Source: Porphyromonadaceae bacterium (GTDB lineage: Bacteria; Bacteroidota; Bacteroidia; Bacteroidales; Dysgonomonadaceae). Taken from it: a DNA stretch of 5,961 nt. The translations under genes and the position numbers were made by a program. Location: positions 1-5,961 of the forward strand of contig DPAC01000110.1 of the NCBI GenBank assembly GCA_003517675.1, given 5' to 3'. The notes under the pieces were generated by a model, which ran no database searches, was not told where the DNA came from, and saw only the letters and a program-made list of their open reading frames with translations. Shown in pieces: positions 1 to 5,628 of the stretch; position 1 is the stretch's first letter, and every line of letters begins with the position of its first letter.

Positions 1-825
1 GCCAGTGGCAAAGGTCAGCTCACTGAAGGCAGGGTTGTGGTGTTGGTCAACAGCAACTCTGCATCGGCCAGTGAGATACTGGCAGGTGCCCTGCAGGACT
101 GGGATCGTGCCGTGGTCGTGGGACGGAGAACCTTTGGTAAGGGACTGGTACAACGCCAGCTGCCGCTGCCCGACGGCACCATGATACGGCTTACAGTGGC
201 CCGCTACTATACCCCTACCGGGAGAAGCATCCAGAAACCCTATAAGCCTGGAGACCCCGATGGCTACCAACAGGATTTCATGAACCGGTATGAACATGGT
301 GAGCTCTTCGATGCCGACAGCATCCACTTTCCCGACTCGCTCAAATATACCACTCTGGTGAACAAGCGAACGGTCTATGGTGGCGGCGGGATCATGCCCG
401 ATTGCTTTGTGCCGATGGATACCACGGGAACCATGTTGCATGGCCGTCTCAATGCAAATGGGGTGATCAACAAGGTAGCCATTTCCGAGGTGGACAAGAA
501 CAGGAAAGAGCTGCTGCAAACTTATCCGGATGCACACTCTTTCGCGCAAGGGTATCAGGTTTCTGATGAATTAGCCGGCAGGATTCATGAACAGGCGGTG
601 ACCGACAGCGTGGAATGGGATGAGGAGCAGTATGAACAGTCACGTTCATTGATCCTCCTTCAGCTTAAGGCGCTGATCGCCCGCGACCTGTACGACTCCT
701 CTGCCTTTTTCCGAATAGTCAACCAGGAGAATGAGATCTTCCGCGAGGGACTCCGGATCATATCCGACGAACAACGGTATCAGGGTTTTCTGAAAGGTGC
801 GAGCAGCAATTATGTCCAGCAATAA
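1..825 (+). CDS. S41 family carboxyl-terminal processing protease, C-terminal part (5' truncated by window edge)
   Basis: The frame is open from base 1 and ends with TAA at 823-825; 274 residues are visible. The GTG at 37 lies inside the conserved core and is not the start, since the preceding codons (ending in GRVV) continue the family sequence. The visible part holds the S41 catalytic centre: the SASASE segment with the probable nucleophile Ser at codon 64-66 and a Glu three residues on, then TFGKG with the general-base Lys at codon 139-141. The Ser-Lys spacing of 25 residues matches the CtpA/Tsp Ser-Lys dyad. After the [16 protein letters not shown] strand comes a long charged C-terminal extension, usual in Bacteroidota members. 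Family knowledge says these are exported, PDZ-containing periplasmic proteases that trim or degrade proteins from their C-termini; signal peptide and PDZ domain would lie upstream and are not seen. The next gene starts 12 bp downstream, so co-transcription is likely. The natural substrate is unknown. Confidence 0.93.
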   Translation, partial: ASGKGQLTEGRVVVLVNSNSASASEILAGALQDWDRAVVVGRRTFGKGLVQRQLPLPDGTMIRLTVARYYTPTGRSIQKPYKPGDPDGYQQDFMNRYEHGELFDADSIHFPDSLKYTTLVNKRTVYGGGGIMPDCFVPMDTTGTMLHGRLNANGVINKVAISEVDKNRKELLQTYPDAHSFAQGYQVSDELAGRIHEQAVTDSVEWDEEQYEQSRSLILLQLKALIARDLYDSSAFFRIVNQENEIFREGLRIISDEQRYQGFLKGASSNYVQQ

Positions 826-837
826 ATCAGGTATAGC

Positions 838-1710
838 ATGCATTATGATTATGGCAAACTTCGCGTTGACACTGTTAAAAAGGTTCACCTGAAGGATTAT
901 GCCACCTGCGAGGATGGTGGCTTCACCAAGAAATCGGCGAAGAAGGAGGTCAAGGCAAACATCAAGGAGCTCAAGAAGCTACAGGAGATGTTCTATGCCG
1001 ACGACCGTTATTCACTGCTGATCATCCTGCAGGCGCGCGATGCGGCCGGCAAGGATGGAGTGATCCGGCATGTGATGTCGGGCATCAACCCGCAGGGATG
1101 CCGTGTGCACAGCTTCAAGACCCCCACCAATAACGAACTGGAGCACGATTACTTCTGGCGCCACTACCAGGTACTGCCGCAGCGTGGCATGATTGAGATC
1201 TTCAATCGGTCGCACTACGAGAACGTATTGGCTACCAAGGTAAACCCACAGTGGATCCTCAATGAGCGGATCCCCGGTTACGAGTCGGTGGAGATGATTG
1301 ATCAACAGTTCTGGGACGATCGCTACGAGGCGATCAACGCCATTGAAAAACATCTGCATCACAATGGCATGCGGATCCTCAAGTTCTTCCTGAACGTCTC
1401 AAAGGAGGAACAGAAAGGGCGATTCCTTTCAAGAATAGAGGAGCCCGATAAGAACTGGAAGTTCAGTTCGGCCGACCTCCATGCGCGGGCACAGTGGGAT
1501 GCTTACGACAAAGCATTTGAGGAGATGCTGGAGAAAACATCCAGGCCGTATGCACCCTGGTATGTGATCCCTGCCGACAAGAAATTCTTTGCCCGTGTGG
1601 CGGTGGGAGATATCATCCTGGAGCTGTTCCGATCGCTTGATCTGCGATACCCGCCTGCCGAATCGCCTGAAATACTTGCAAAAGCAAAAGCAGATTTGCT
1701 AAAGGAGTAA
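838..1710 (+). CDS. ppk2: Polyphosphate kinase 2 family (polyphosphate:nucleotide phosphotransferase)
   Basis: Predicted cytosolic enzyme that transfers phosphate from polyphosphate to a nucleoside mono- or diphosphate, or the reverse. The 290 residues are a full-length single-domain PPK2. Visible motifs: a Walker-A-like loop ARDAAGKDG at about 66-74 (Lys72), then SGINPQGCRVHSFKTP, the IFNRSHYENVL segment at about 121-131 (Walker-B region), the FFLNVSKEEQKGRF helix, the lid segment with KNWKFS at about 205-210, and the closing W-YDKAFEEML and PYAPWYVIPADKK motifs. The overall pattern resembles the single-domain PPK2_rel/class III group, members of which can phosphorylate AMP as well as ADP; that class call is inference. 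ATG 838 is the first in-frame start after the protease stop, with a weak AGG at 829-831. The gene sits 12 bp behind the S41 protease gene, suggesting a shared transcript, though no functional link is obvious. Confidence 0.93.
   Translation: MHYDYGKLRVDTVKKVHLKDYATCEDGGFTKKSAKKEVKANIKELKKLQEMFYADDRYSLLIILQARDAAGKDGVIRHVMSGINPQGCRVHSFKTPTNNELEHDYFWRHYQVLPQRGMIEIFNRSHYENVLATKVNPQWILNERIPGYESVEMIDQQFWDDRYEAINAIEKHLHHNGMRILKFFLNVSKEEQKGRFLSRIEEPDKNWKFSSADLHARAQWDAYDKAFEEMLEKTSRPYAPWYVIPADKKFFARVAVGDIILELFRSLDLRYPPAESPEILAKAKADLLKE
1701..1707 (+). promoter_or_regulatory. Strong Shine-Dalgarno-like site AAAGGAG
   Basis: AAAGGAG lies in the last codons of ppk2, 7 nt ahead of ATG 1715. It is among the best SD matches in the window, where most starts have little or none. 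It could serve the 35-codon ORF that follows or be a chance result of the Leu-Lys-Glu codons ending ppk2. Confidence 0.3.
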
Positions 1711-1714
1711 ATGT

Positions 1715-1822
1715 ATGCCTGAAAATCAACCGGGAAGAGTGTACTGCGCAGCGATTTATCATTTGATCCTCATAATGGGGGCAATAGATATACAATCAGC
1801 GGGTTCGTTTCTTTTCCCTTAA
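1715..1822 (+). CDS. Possible 35-residue small ORF downstream of ppk2
   Basis: This ORF starts 4 bp after the ppk2 stop and runs to TAA at 1820-1822. The predicted peptide begins MPENQPGRVYCAAIYH, has a short hydrophobic stretch (LILIMGAI) and ends GSFLFP; I do not recognise it. In its favour are the AAAGGAG ribosome-binding site at ideal distance and the tight spacing to ppk2. Against it are its small size and its last 27 bases, which overlap the 3' end of the convergent membrane-protein gene in antisense. It may be a real small protein, the leftover N-terminus of a lost operon gene, or a chance ORF. No convincing terminator hairpin is seen between ppk2 and the convergent gene. Confidence 0.2.
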   Translation: MPENQPGRVYCAAIYHLILIMGAIDIQSAGSFLFP

Positions 1823-2170
1823 ATGGGAATCCAGGCGTGAAATTAGCCACAACAGGCTGAAGATGGAAGCGACAAGGATCACGGAACCCAGAAACTGGGC
1901 GGAGAGCAGAAATTCTTTGCCAACCAGGAAATATACCCCTGCAACCATTGCTGCCAATACAGCGTACATGGTTCCAAAAATTGCTCCCATTTCCCTCAGC
2001 ATATTCCCCGGTTCTTTTTTCGGCTCCACGCTTTGCGGGGCAAGTGCCTTTTCCGTTTCTATCTGCTGCATGATGCGATGTTTCAGGTTTTCCGGCGCAT
2101 CTATTTTCGTGGATGCCAACATCTGACGAAATTTTTTGTCCTCTTCCTGCTCACTGTATTTCTCCATCAT
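1796..2170 (-). CDS. Two-helix membrane protein, candidate anti-sigma factor
   Basis: About 124 residues. An open frame extends to 2218, but the start is placed at ATG 2170 (or the adjacent ATG 2167), because residues before it are only an out-of-frame copy of the sigma gene's end. The start overlaps the sigma gene by 17-20 bp, which suggests translational coupling. The N-terminus (roughly residues 1-60) is hydrophilic and charged, with DAPENLKHRIMQQIETEKA near 24-43, a helix resembling N-termini of Bacteroidales proteins encoded next to ECF sigma genes. Two membrane helices follow at about 63-83 and 91-111, then a basic tail (LREKKRTR). With a short loop between the helices, both termini should be cytosolic. 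There is no cysteine and so no zinc-binding anti-sigma motif. The anti-sigma role rests on position and architecture only; a scaffold or unrelated membrane protein remains possible. Confidence 0.8.
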   Translation of the reverse strand: MMEKYSEQEEDKKFRQMLASTKIDAPENLKHRIMQQIETEKALAPQSVEPKKEPGNMLREMGAIFGTMYAVLAAMVAGVYFLVGKEFLLSAQFLGSVILVASIFSLLWLISRLDSHLREKKRTR

Positions 2171-2738
2171 GATGATCTTTTTTATGAACCTGTAACCTGC
2201 ACGCATATCCTGAAACAACCATTTCCTTAAAAAGTTTCCTTGCCCTGAACAGTTTTACCTTCACGTTGGGCTCGTTTAAACCGGTGATCTTTGCAATCTC
2301 TTTGACCGAATTTTCCTCCAGATAATAGAGCGTGAGTAAAAGCGCATCTCCCGCAGGCATCTTCTGCATGACTTCGGCCACCATCTCTTTTCGCTCAATC
2401 TCACCCATCTCTATTTCCAGTGTGTTGTCAGCCAGAAGAGACGCATCTTCGATCTCTGCCTCTCTGCTTCTCATCCACATTTGTGTCTTTGTATGCGTGA
2501 CAGCCGTATTGTAAACGATGCGATACAGCCAGGTGGAGAATTTGCTCTCTGAACGAAAACTGTGCAGATTCCGGTAGGCTTTCAGATAACTTTCCTGCAC
2601 AACATCTTCCGCATCCTGCATGTTGCCGCAAATCCGATAGGCGATGGTGATCGCCATATCCTGATAGGTTTCGACAAAGTATGCAAATGCGGAAGTGTTG
2701 CCCGAAAGCACCTGGAGTACACGTTGATTCTCGTTCAT
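2151..2738 (-). CDS. ECF-type RNA polymerase sigma-70 factor
   Basis: A 195-residue sigma factor with only regions 2 and 4, the ECF architecture. Region 2 spans about 20-85 and includes the core-binding DAEDVVQESYLKAYRNL (42-58) and the STWLYRIVYNTAV segment that contacts the -10 element. An acidic linker (about 93-117) leads to region 4 (about 118-172), with the helix-turn-helix around VKEIAKITGLNEPNVKVKLFRARKLF. A 23-residue tail past region 4 is His/Asp/Lys rich and is the part overlapped by the next gene. The ATG at 2738 lies 9 bp after the DUF6249-like stop, with no clear SD, so coupling to the upstream gene is likely. It presumably directs RNA polymerase to a small regulon; the trigger is unknown. 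The flanking membrane proteins suggest a signal from the envelope. Confidence 0.95.
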   Translation of the reverse strand: MNENQRVLQVLSGNTSAFAYFVETYQDMAITIAYRICGNMQDAEDVVQESYLKAYRNLHSFRSESKFSTWLYRIVYNTAVTHTKTQMWMRSREAEIEDASLLADNTLEIEMGEIERKEMVAEVMQKMPAGDALLLTLYYLEENSVKEIAKITGLNEPNVKVKLFRARKLFKEMVVSGYACRLQVHKKDHHDGEIQ

Positions 2739-2747
2739 CGTAAGCGG

Positions 2748-3149
2748 TTATCCCTGTTCTGCTTCCTCCTTTTCCTCCTTTGACTGGTTGACCGGTATTC
2801 TTTGTACGATCAGGAAATAAACCAGATAACCCGCGCCCAGAAAGAAGGCCACACTGGCACTCGTAACCCAAAACTCATTTCCCTGTCCAATTACCAGGTA
2901 TTCGGAACACAGAAAACCCACAATAATTCCTATTCCAAGCGCAACCAGTACAATCCCGTTTCTGAGTGAAACAAAACGGTTGGGATCTGATTTCTTTTTG
3001 GGACTGTCGGGCGGGATAATCCCCTGGCTAATGAGGCCCATTCTTTCGGCGTGGCGACTTTTGACCCATTGTAATCCCAGGATCCATCCGGCGATAATTG
3101 GCAGGCCGATGGTACAAATAATTGCAATAATCGGTATTAATTCTTCCAT
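2748..3149 (-). CDS. DUF6249-like integral membrane protein
   Basis: 133 residues from ATG 3149. An in-frame ATG at 3161 exists, but GGGAG at 3155-3159 sits 5 nt before ATG 3149 and marks that as the start. Three membrane helices are predicted by eye at about 4-26, 64-86 and 95-116. The cytosolic loop after helix 1 carries the SRHAERMGLISQGIIPP segment, similar to the 'ER-x-ALI-x-KG' element of DUF6249 proteins, followed by a basic stretch (PKKKSDPNRF). The C-terminus is short and highly acidic (KEEKEEAEQ). It is the first gene of the three-gene operon with the ECF sigma factor 9 bp downstream. Molecular function is unknown; because such proteins recur beside ECF sigma genes in Bacteroidales (recalled, not searched), a role in sensing or sigma control is a reasonable inference. 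Confidence 0.85.
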   Translation of the reverse strand: MEELIPIIAIICTIGLPIIAGWILGLQWVKSRHAERMGLISQGIIPPDSPKKKSDPNRFVSLRNGIVLVALGIGIIVGFLCSEYLVIGQGNEFWVTSASVAFFLGAGYLVYFLIVQRIPVNQSKEEKEEAEQG

Positions 3150-3152
3150 AAA

Positions 3153-3159
3153 TTCTCCC
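3153..3159 (-). promoter_or_regulatory. Ribosome-binding site GGGAGAA deciding the DUF6249-like start
   Basis: On the minus strand GGGAG ends 5 nt before ATG 3149. This favours 3149 over the in-frame ATG at 3161, which would put the site inside the coding sequence and has no SD of its own. Confidence 0.6.
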
Positions 3160-3170
3160 ATAACTACATG

Positions 3171-3191
3171 CTTTTAAAAGTGAATCATTCA
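3171..3191. repeat. Two adjacent palindromes upstream of the sigma operon
   Basis: CTTTTAAAAG (3171-3180) is a perfect 10-bp palindrome. It is followed directly by TGAATCATTCA (3181-3191), two 5-bp arms around one central base. They lie 22-42 bp ahead of the DUF6249-like start, in the expected 5' untranslated leader or start-proximal promoter region. They could be an operator for a dimeric regulator, but AT-rich palindromes this short can occur by chance. Confidence 0.35.
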
Positions 3192-3208
3192 TTTGTTTAC
3201 ATCCATGG

Positions 3209-3235
3209 GACACTCACTTCGACGGATCGGTTACA
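3209..3235 (-). promoter_or_regulatory. Possible ECF-type promoter for the sigma operon
   Basis: On the minus strand TGTAAC (3230-3235) and TGTC (3209-3212) are separated by 17 bp. ECF sigma factors of several phyla use an AAC-containing -35 box and a CGTC-like -10 box with 16-17 bp between. A start here would give a leader of about 50 nt and would suggest autoregulation by the ECF factor encoded in the operon. The boxes are short and the motif for this factor is unknown. No good TAnnTTTG housekeeping promoter of Bacteroidota was found in the gap. Confidence 0.22.
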
Positions 3236-3260
3236 AAAAAACGGATATTTTTTTACCCGT
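3235..3260 (-). terminator. Probable intrinsic terminator of the rocD-ctlX transcript
   Basis: Read on the minus strand, ACGGGTA and TATCCGT form a 7-bp stem (one G-U pair) around a loop of six A's, followed at once by a run of T's (the A-run at 3235-3240 on the plus strand). It lies about 147 bp past the ctlX stop and before the sigma operon, the place a terminator separating the two units would be expected. The stem has only three G-C pairs, so it may be leaky. Confidence 0.5.
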
Positions 3261-3390
3261 ATTGTTTTTGATTTTTTATAAAATGGGTTCTTTACACGGT
3301 TGTTTGCTGATCGGGATGGACGCTCTTGCGTAAATTGCATCACAAATCGTCCGGTCAGCTGTTGGCCGGATGAGGCAGACTACTCCACAG

Positions 3391-3409
3391 TAAATCAAAA
3401 AATGATTTA
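3391..3409. repeat. AT-rich inverted repeat spanning the ctlX stop codon
   Basis: TAAATCA (3391-3397) and TGATTTA (3403-3409) are perfect 7-bp arms around five A's. The right arm contains the ctlX stop codon. On the minus strand the loop is a T run rather than being followed by one, and the stem has one G-C pair, so it is a poor terminator; it may only be mRNA 3' end structure. Confidence 0.4.
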
Positions 3410-4309
3410 GTAAAAAATTTCCGCCAGCATACAACGTGCCGACCCCCCGCCGACCGTTTCAATGGTTTGCAGATCGGGTGCAACAATCTTGTTGAAGGTG
3501 GAGATGGTGTTTTCCTGCTCAAATGTCAATGCTTTGCGTGCGGATGCCGACATCACCATGATGGGCGTGCCGTTGCGACTTTTCACTTCCAGCATATTGC
3601 CGGCAAAATGGGTGACTTGTTCCAATGATATATCTACAATGATCTTGCCGGTAGCGGTTAATCGTGTTACCACTTGCTGGCGATCCTTTGCGTCGCTGAT
3701 CGACGCAAGGCAGATCACCGCCACCTGTGTCCCCACTGCCATCATCACGTTGGTATGGTAGATGGGTCTTCCGTCTTTATCGGTTGCATCAAAAACCATG
3801 GCTTCATAGTTCATGTGCGCACAAAATTCGGCCAGTACCTTTTCAGAAGTGCGTGGAGAACGGCAACAGTAGGCTATCCGCTTGTCGCGATCGAAAACCA
3901 TGCTGCCGGTACCTTCCAGAAACTCACCTTTTTTCTCCCAGGGGGTAAGGTCAATTATTTTGCGGTGGTTGATTTTACGGCGCAACAGCTCCATCACCTG
4001 CGGCTTCCTTTCCCACCTGCGGTTTTCGGCAAACAGGGGGTATAGGACCAACTCACCCGAGATATGGGAAGAGAACCAGTTGTTGGGGAAGACAGCATCG
4101 GGTGTCCACGGCTCCGGCGTATCCTGCACCACAATCACATCCACATCATTACCCCGGAGTAATTGTACAAAGGCATCGAACTCTTCCAGTGCTTTTTCCG
4201 ATACCGATTCGGAACCGGAGGGCTGTTGAAAATAGTTGTTCTGTGCCGTCTCTTCATTGAAGGCAAAACGGGCGGGACGCACCATCAGCAGTTTTGAGGT
4301 TGTTTGCAT
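3407..4309 (-). CDS. ctlX: CtlX-like citrulline (or arginine) hydrolase, guanidino-group modifying superfamily
   Basis: A 300-residue cytosolic enzyme predicted to hydrolyse citrulline to ornithine, ammonia and CO2. The frame stays open to 4537, but that extension overlaps rocD in a shadow frame and lacks family character; ATG 4309 begins MQTTSKLLMVRPARFAFN, the usual family N-terminus. Superfamily marks: PDAVFPNNW at 70-78 (substrate-binding Asp/Asn), FLEGTGSMV at 130-138, the catalytic His in IYHTNVMM (His185), and the nucleophilic Cys in GGGSARCMLAEI near the C-terminus (Cys293). All catalytic positions look intact. It follows rocD by 74 bp on the same strand, so its ornithine product would feed RocD. 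Close relatives in the superfamily include arginine dihydrolases that make ornithine directly from arginine, as well as dimethylarginine hydrolases, so the exact substrate is not settled. No clear SD precedes the start, which is common in this phylum. Confidence 0.88.
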   Translation of the reverse strand: MQTTSKLLMVRPARFAFNEETAQNNYFQQPSGSESVSEKALEEFDAFVQLLRGNDVDVIVVQDTPEPWTPDAVFPNNWFSSHISGELVLYPLFAENRRWERKPQVMELLRRKINHRKIIDLTPWEKKGEFLEGTGSMVFDRDKRIAYCCRSPRTSEKVLAEFCAHMNYEAMVFDATDKDGRPIYHTNVMMAVGTQVAVICLASISDAKDRQQVVTRLTATGKIIVDISLEQVTHFAGNMLEVKSRNGTPIMVMSASARKALTFEQENTISTFNKIVAPDLQTIETVGGGSARCMLAEIFY

Positions 4310-4348
4310 TGTTTTAACGATAAGCAGTAAGTTCTTTTCATAAACGTA

Positions 4349-4377
4349 AGAACCTTTAAACCTTGAACCATGAACCC
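4349..4377. repeat. Degenerate tandem repeat with 7-bp period between rocD and ctlX
   Basis: Plus-strand units AGAACCT, (T) TAAACCT, TGAACCA, TGAACCC: three units in exact 7-bp phase (4357, 4364, 4371) and one shifted by a single T. The minus strand reads as repeated GGTTCA-like heptads in the rocD-ctlX spacer. There is no coding potential here. Such GGTTCAA-type runs resemble intergenic repeats I recall from Bacteroidota genomes, but that was not checked. Confidence 0.5.
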
Positions 4378-4383
4378 ATCGTG

Positions 4384-5613
4384 TTATTCCATCGCTTTGA
4401 TCGAGTCGCGGATGATGGCGATCGCTTCGCGGAGCTCTGATTCGGTGATCACCAGTGGCGGTGCGAAGCGGATGATATGACCATGCGTCGGCTTGGCAAG
4501 CAACCCGTTCTCGGCCATCTTCAGGCAGACATCCCACGCTTCTTTGCCTTCGTGTGGTTCTATCACCACTGCATTGAGCAGTCCCTTGCCTCTTATCTGG
4601 CGGATCATGGGACTCTTTATTTGGCTCATCTCTTCACGGAAGATCCGGCCCAGCGCTTCTGCACGTTCGGCCAGCTTCTCCTCCTTCACCACCTCCAGCG
4701 CGGCGGTTGCCACCCGGCAGGCGAGGGGAAACCCACCAAAGGTGGAACCGTGTTGTCCCGGTTGTATTGTCAGCATGATCTCATCATCGGCCAATACTGC
4801 CGAAACGGGCAATACTCCTCCTGAGAGCGCTTTTCCCAGGATCACGATATCGGGGCGTACGCCTTCGTGATCGCAGCAGAGCATCTTGCCGGTACGCCCG
4901 ATTCCGGTCTGTACTTCGTCGGCAATAAAGAGTACATCCTGCGCTTTGCACAGGTCGTAACAGGCTTTCAGATATCCTTCATCCGGCACATTTACGCCTG
5001 CTTCCCCCTGTATGGGCTCCACCAGAAATGCAGCAACCCTGTCGCCCTTCTCTTTCAGCACTTTTTCAAGTGCTGAAGCGTCGTTGTAGGGAATCACCTC
5101 GATGCCGGGGGTGTAGGGACCATAGTCGGCTCTCGCATCAGGATCGGTGGAGAGGGAGACGATGGTGATGGTGCGGCCGTGGAAGTTCCCTTCACAGCCA
5201 ATAATCAGGGCTTTGTTTTCCGGGATGCCTTTCTTCAGGTAGCCCCATTTGCGGGCCAGCTTGAGAGCTGTCTCTACGGCCTCCGCACCGGAGTTCATCG
5301 GAAGCATCTTGTCATACCCGAAATAGTCATGAATGTATTTTTCATAGGGTCCCAGTGCATCGTTGTAAAATGCACGTGAGGTGAGACAGAGTTGACCCGC
5401 CTGTTCGATCAGTGCCGCCACAATTTTGGGATGGCAGTGTCCCTGGTTGACAGCGGAGTAAGCGGAGAGGAAATCAAAATACTTTTTTCCATCCACATCC
5501 CAGAGGTAGCATCCTTCACCACGCGACAGCACCAGCGGCAGCGGATGGTAGTTGTGTGCTCCATATTTCTCTTCCAGGTCGATAAATTTCTTTGCGTTTG
5601 CGGTTACATGCAT
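4384..5613 (-). CDS. rocD: Ornithine aminotransferase (ornithine-oxo-acid transaminase)
   Basis: Class III PLP-dependent aminotransferase, 409 residues, the usual length. It converts ornithine and 2-oxoglutarate to glutamate-5-semialdehyde (cyclising to P5C) and glutamate in the cytosol. Diagnostic features: the [22 protein letters not shown]-terminus and [15 protein letters not shown] typical of Roc[21 protein letters not shown] (107-123) binding PLP phosphate; GNFHGRT (142-148); the Asp of [12 protein letters not shown] (Asp232) that pairs with the PLP ring nitrogen; the Schiff-base Lys in LGKALSGG (Lys261); and HGSTFGG (288-294). The YGG-N-PL Asn of animal enzymes is Phe295 here (FGGFPLA). 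ATG 5613 lies 15 bp after the DUF1080 stop, with no clear SD. With the downstream CtlX-like hydrolase it forms a citrulline/arginine-to-glutamate route. The alternatives, acetylornithine or GABA aminotransferase, are less likely given the OAT-specific N-terminal and [10 protein letters not shown] motifs. Confidence 0.95.
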   Translation of the reverse strand: MHVTANAKKFIDLEEKYGAHNYHPLPLVLSRGEGCYLWDVDGKKYFDFLSAYSAVNQGHCHPKIVAALIEQAGQLCLTSRAFYNDALGPYEKYIHDYFGYDKMLPMNSGAEAVETALKLARKWGYLKKGIPENKALIIGCEGNFHGRTITIVSLSTDPDARADYGPYTPGIEVIPYNDASALEKVLKEKGDRVAAFLVEPIQGEAGVNVPDEGYLKACYDLCKAQDVLFIADEVQTGIGRTGKMLCCDHEGVRPDIVILGKALSGGVLPVSAVLADDEIMLTIQPGQHGSTFGGFPLACRVATAALEVVKEEKLAERAEALGRIFREEMSQIKSPMIRQIRGKGLLNAVVIEPHEGKEAWDVCLKMAENGLLAKPTHGHIIRFAPPLVITESELREAIAIIRDSIKAME

Positions 5614-5628
5614 GACTGTTGTGGTTTT

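Noticed and set aside
37..39. GTG as start of the S41 protease
   Set aside because: The frame is open to base 1 and the upstream codons continue the conserved core strand, so the gene is cut by the window edge.
1012..1362. 116-codon minus-strand ORF antisense to ppk2
   Set aside because: Antisense shadow of a gene with full family motifs; no SD and no recognisable protein features.
2171..2218. Longer N-terminus for the two-helix membrane protein
   Set aside because: These bases are well inside the sigma gene, and the extra residues look like a frame-shadow; ATG 2170/2167 gives the charged MEKYSEQEE start.
2428..2871. 147-codon minus-strand ORF across the sigma and DUF6249-like genes
   Set aside because: It is an alternate frame of two well-supported genes, rich in Gly/Arg/Cys with no recognisable motif.
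3350..3370. TCCGG/CCGGA inverted repeat considered as ctlX terminator
   Set aside because: The stem is only 5 bp with an 11-nt loop and no T-run follows on either strand; the 3235-3260 hairpin is better.
4331..4353. GTTCTT/AAGAAC hairpin between rocD and ctlX
   Set aside because: Six-bp AT-rich stem with an 11-nt loop and no following T-run; the right arm overlaps the heptad repeat, so it is probably incidental.
4310..4537. 76-codon N-terminal extension of the CtlX frame
   Set aside because: It overlaps the 3' end of rocD in another frame, has no family resemblance and is low-complexity in character; the conserved N-terminus begins at ATG 4309.
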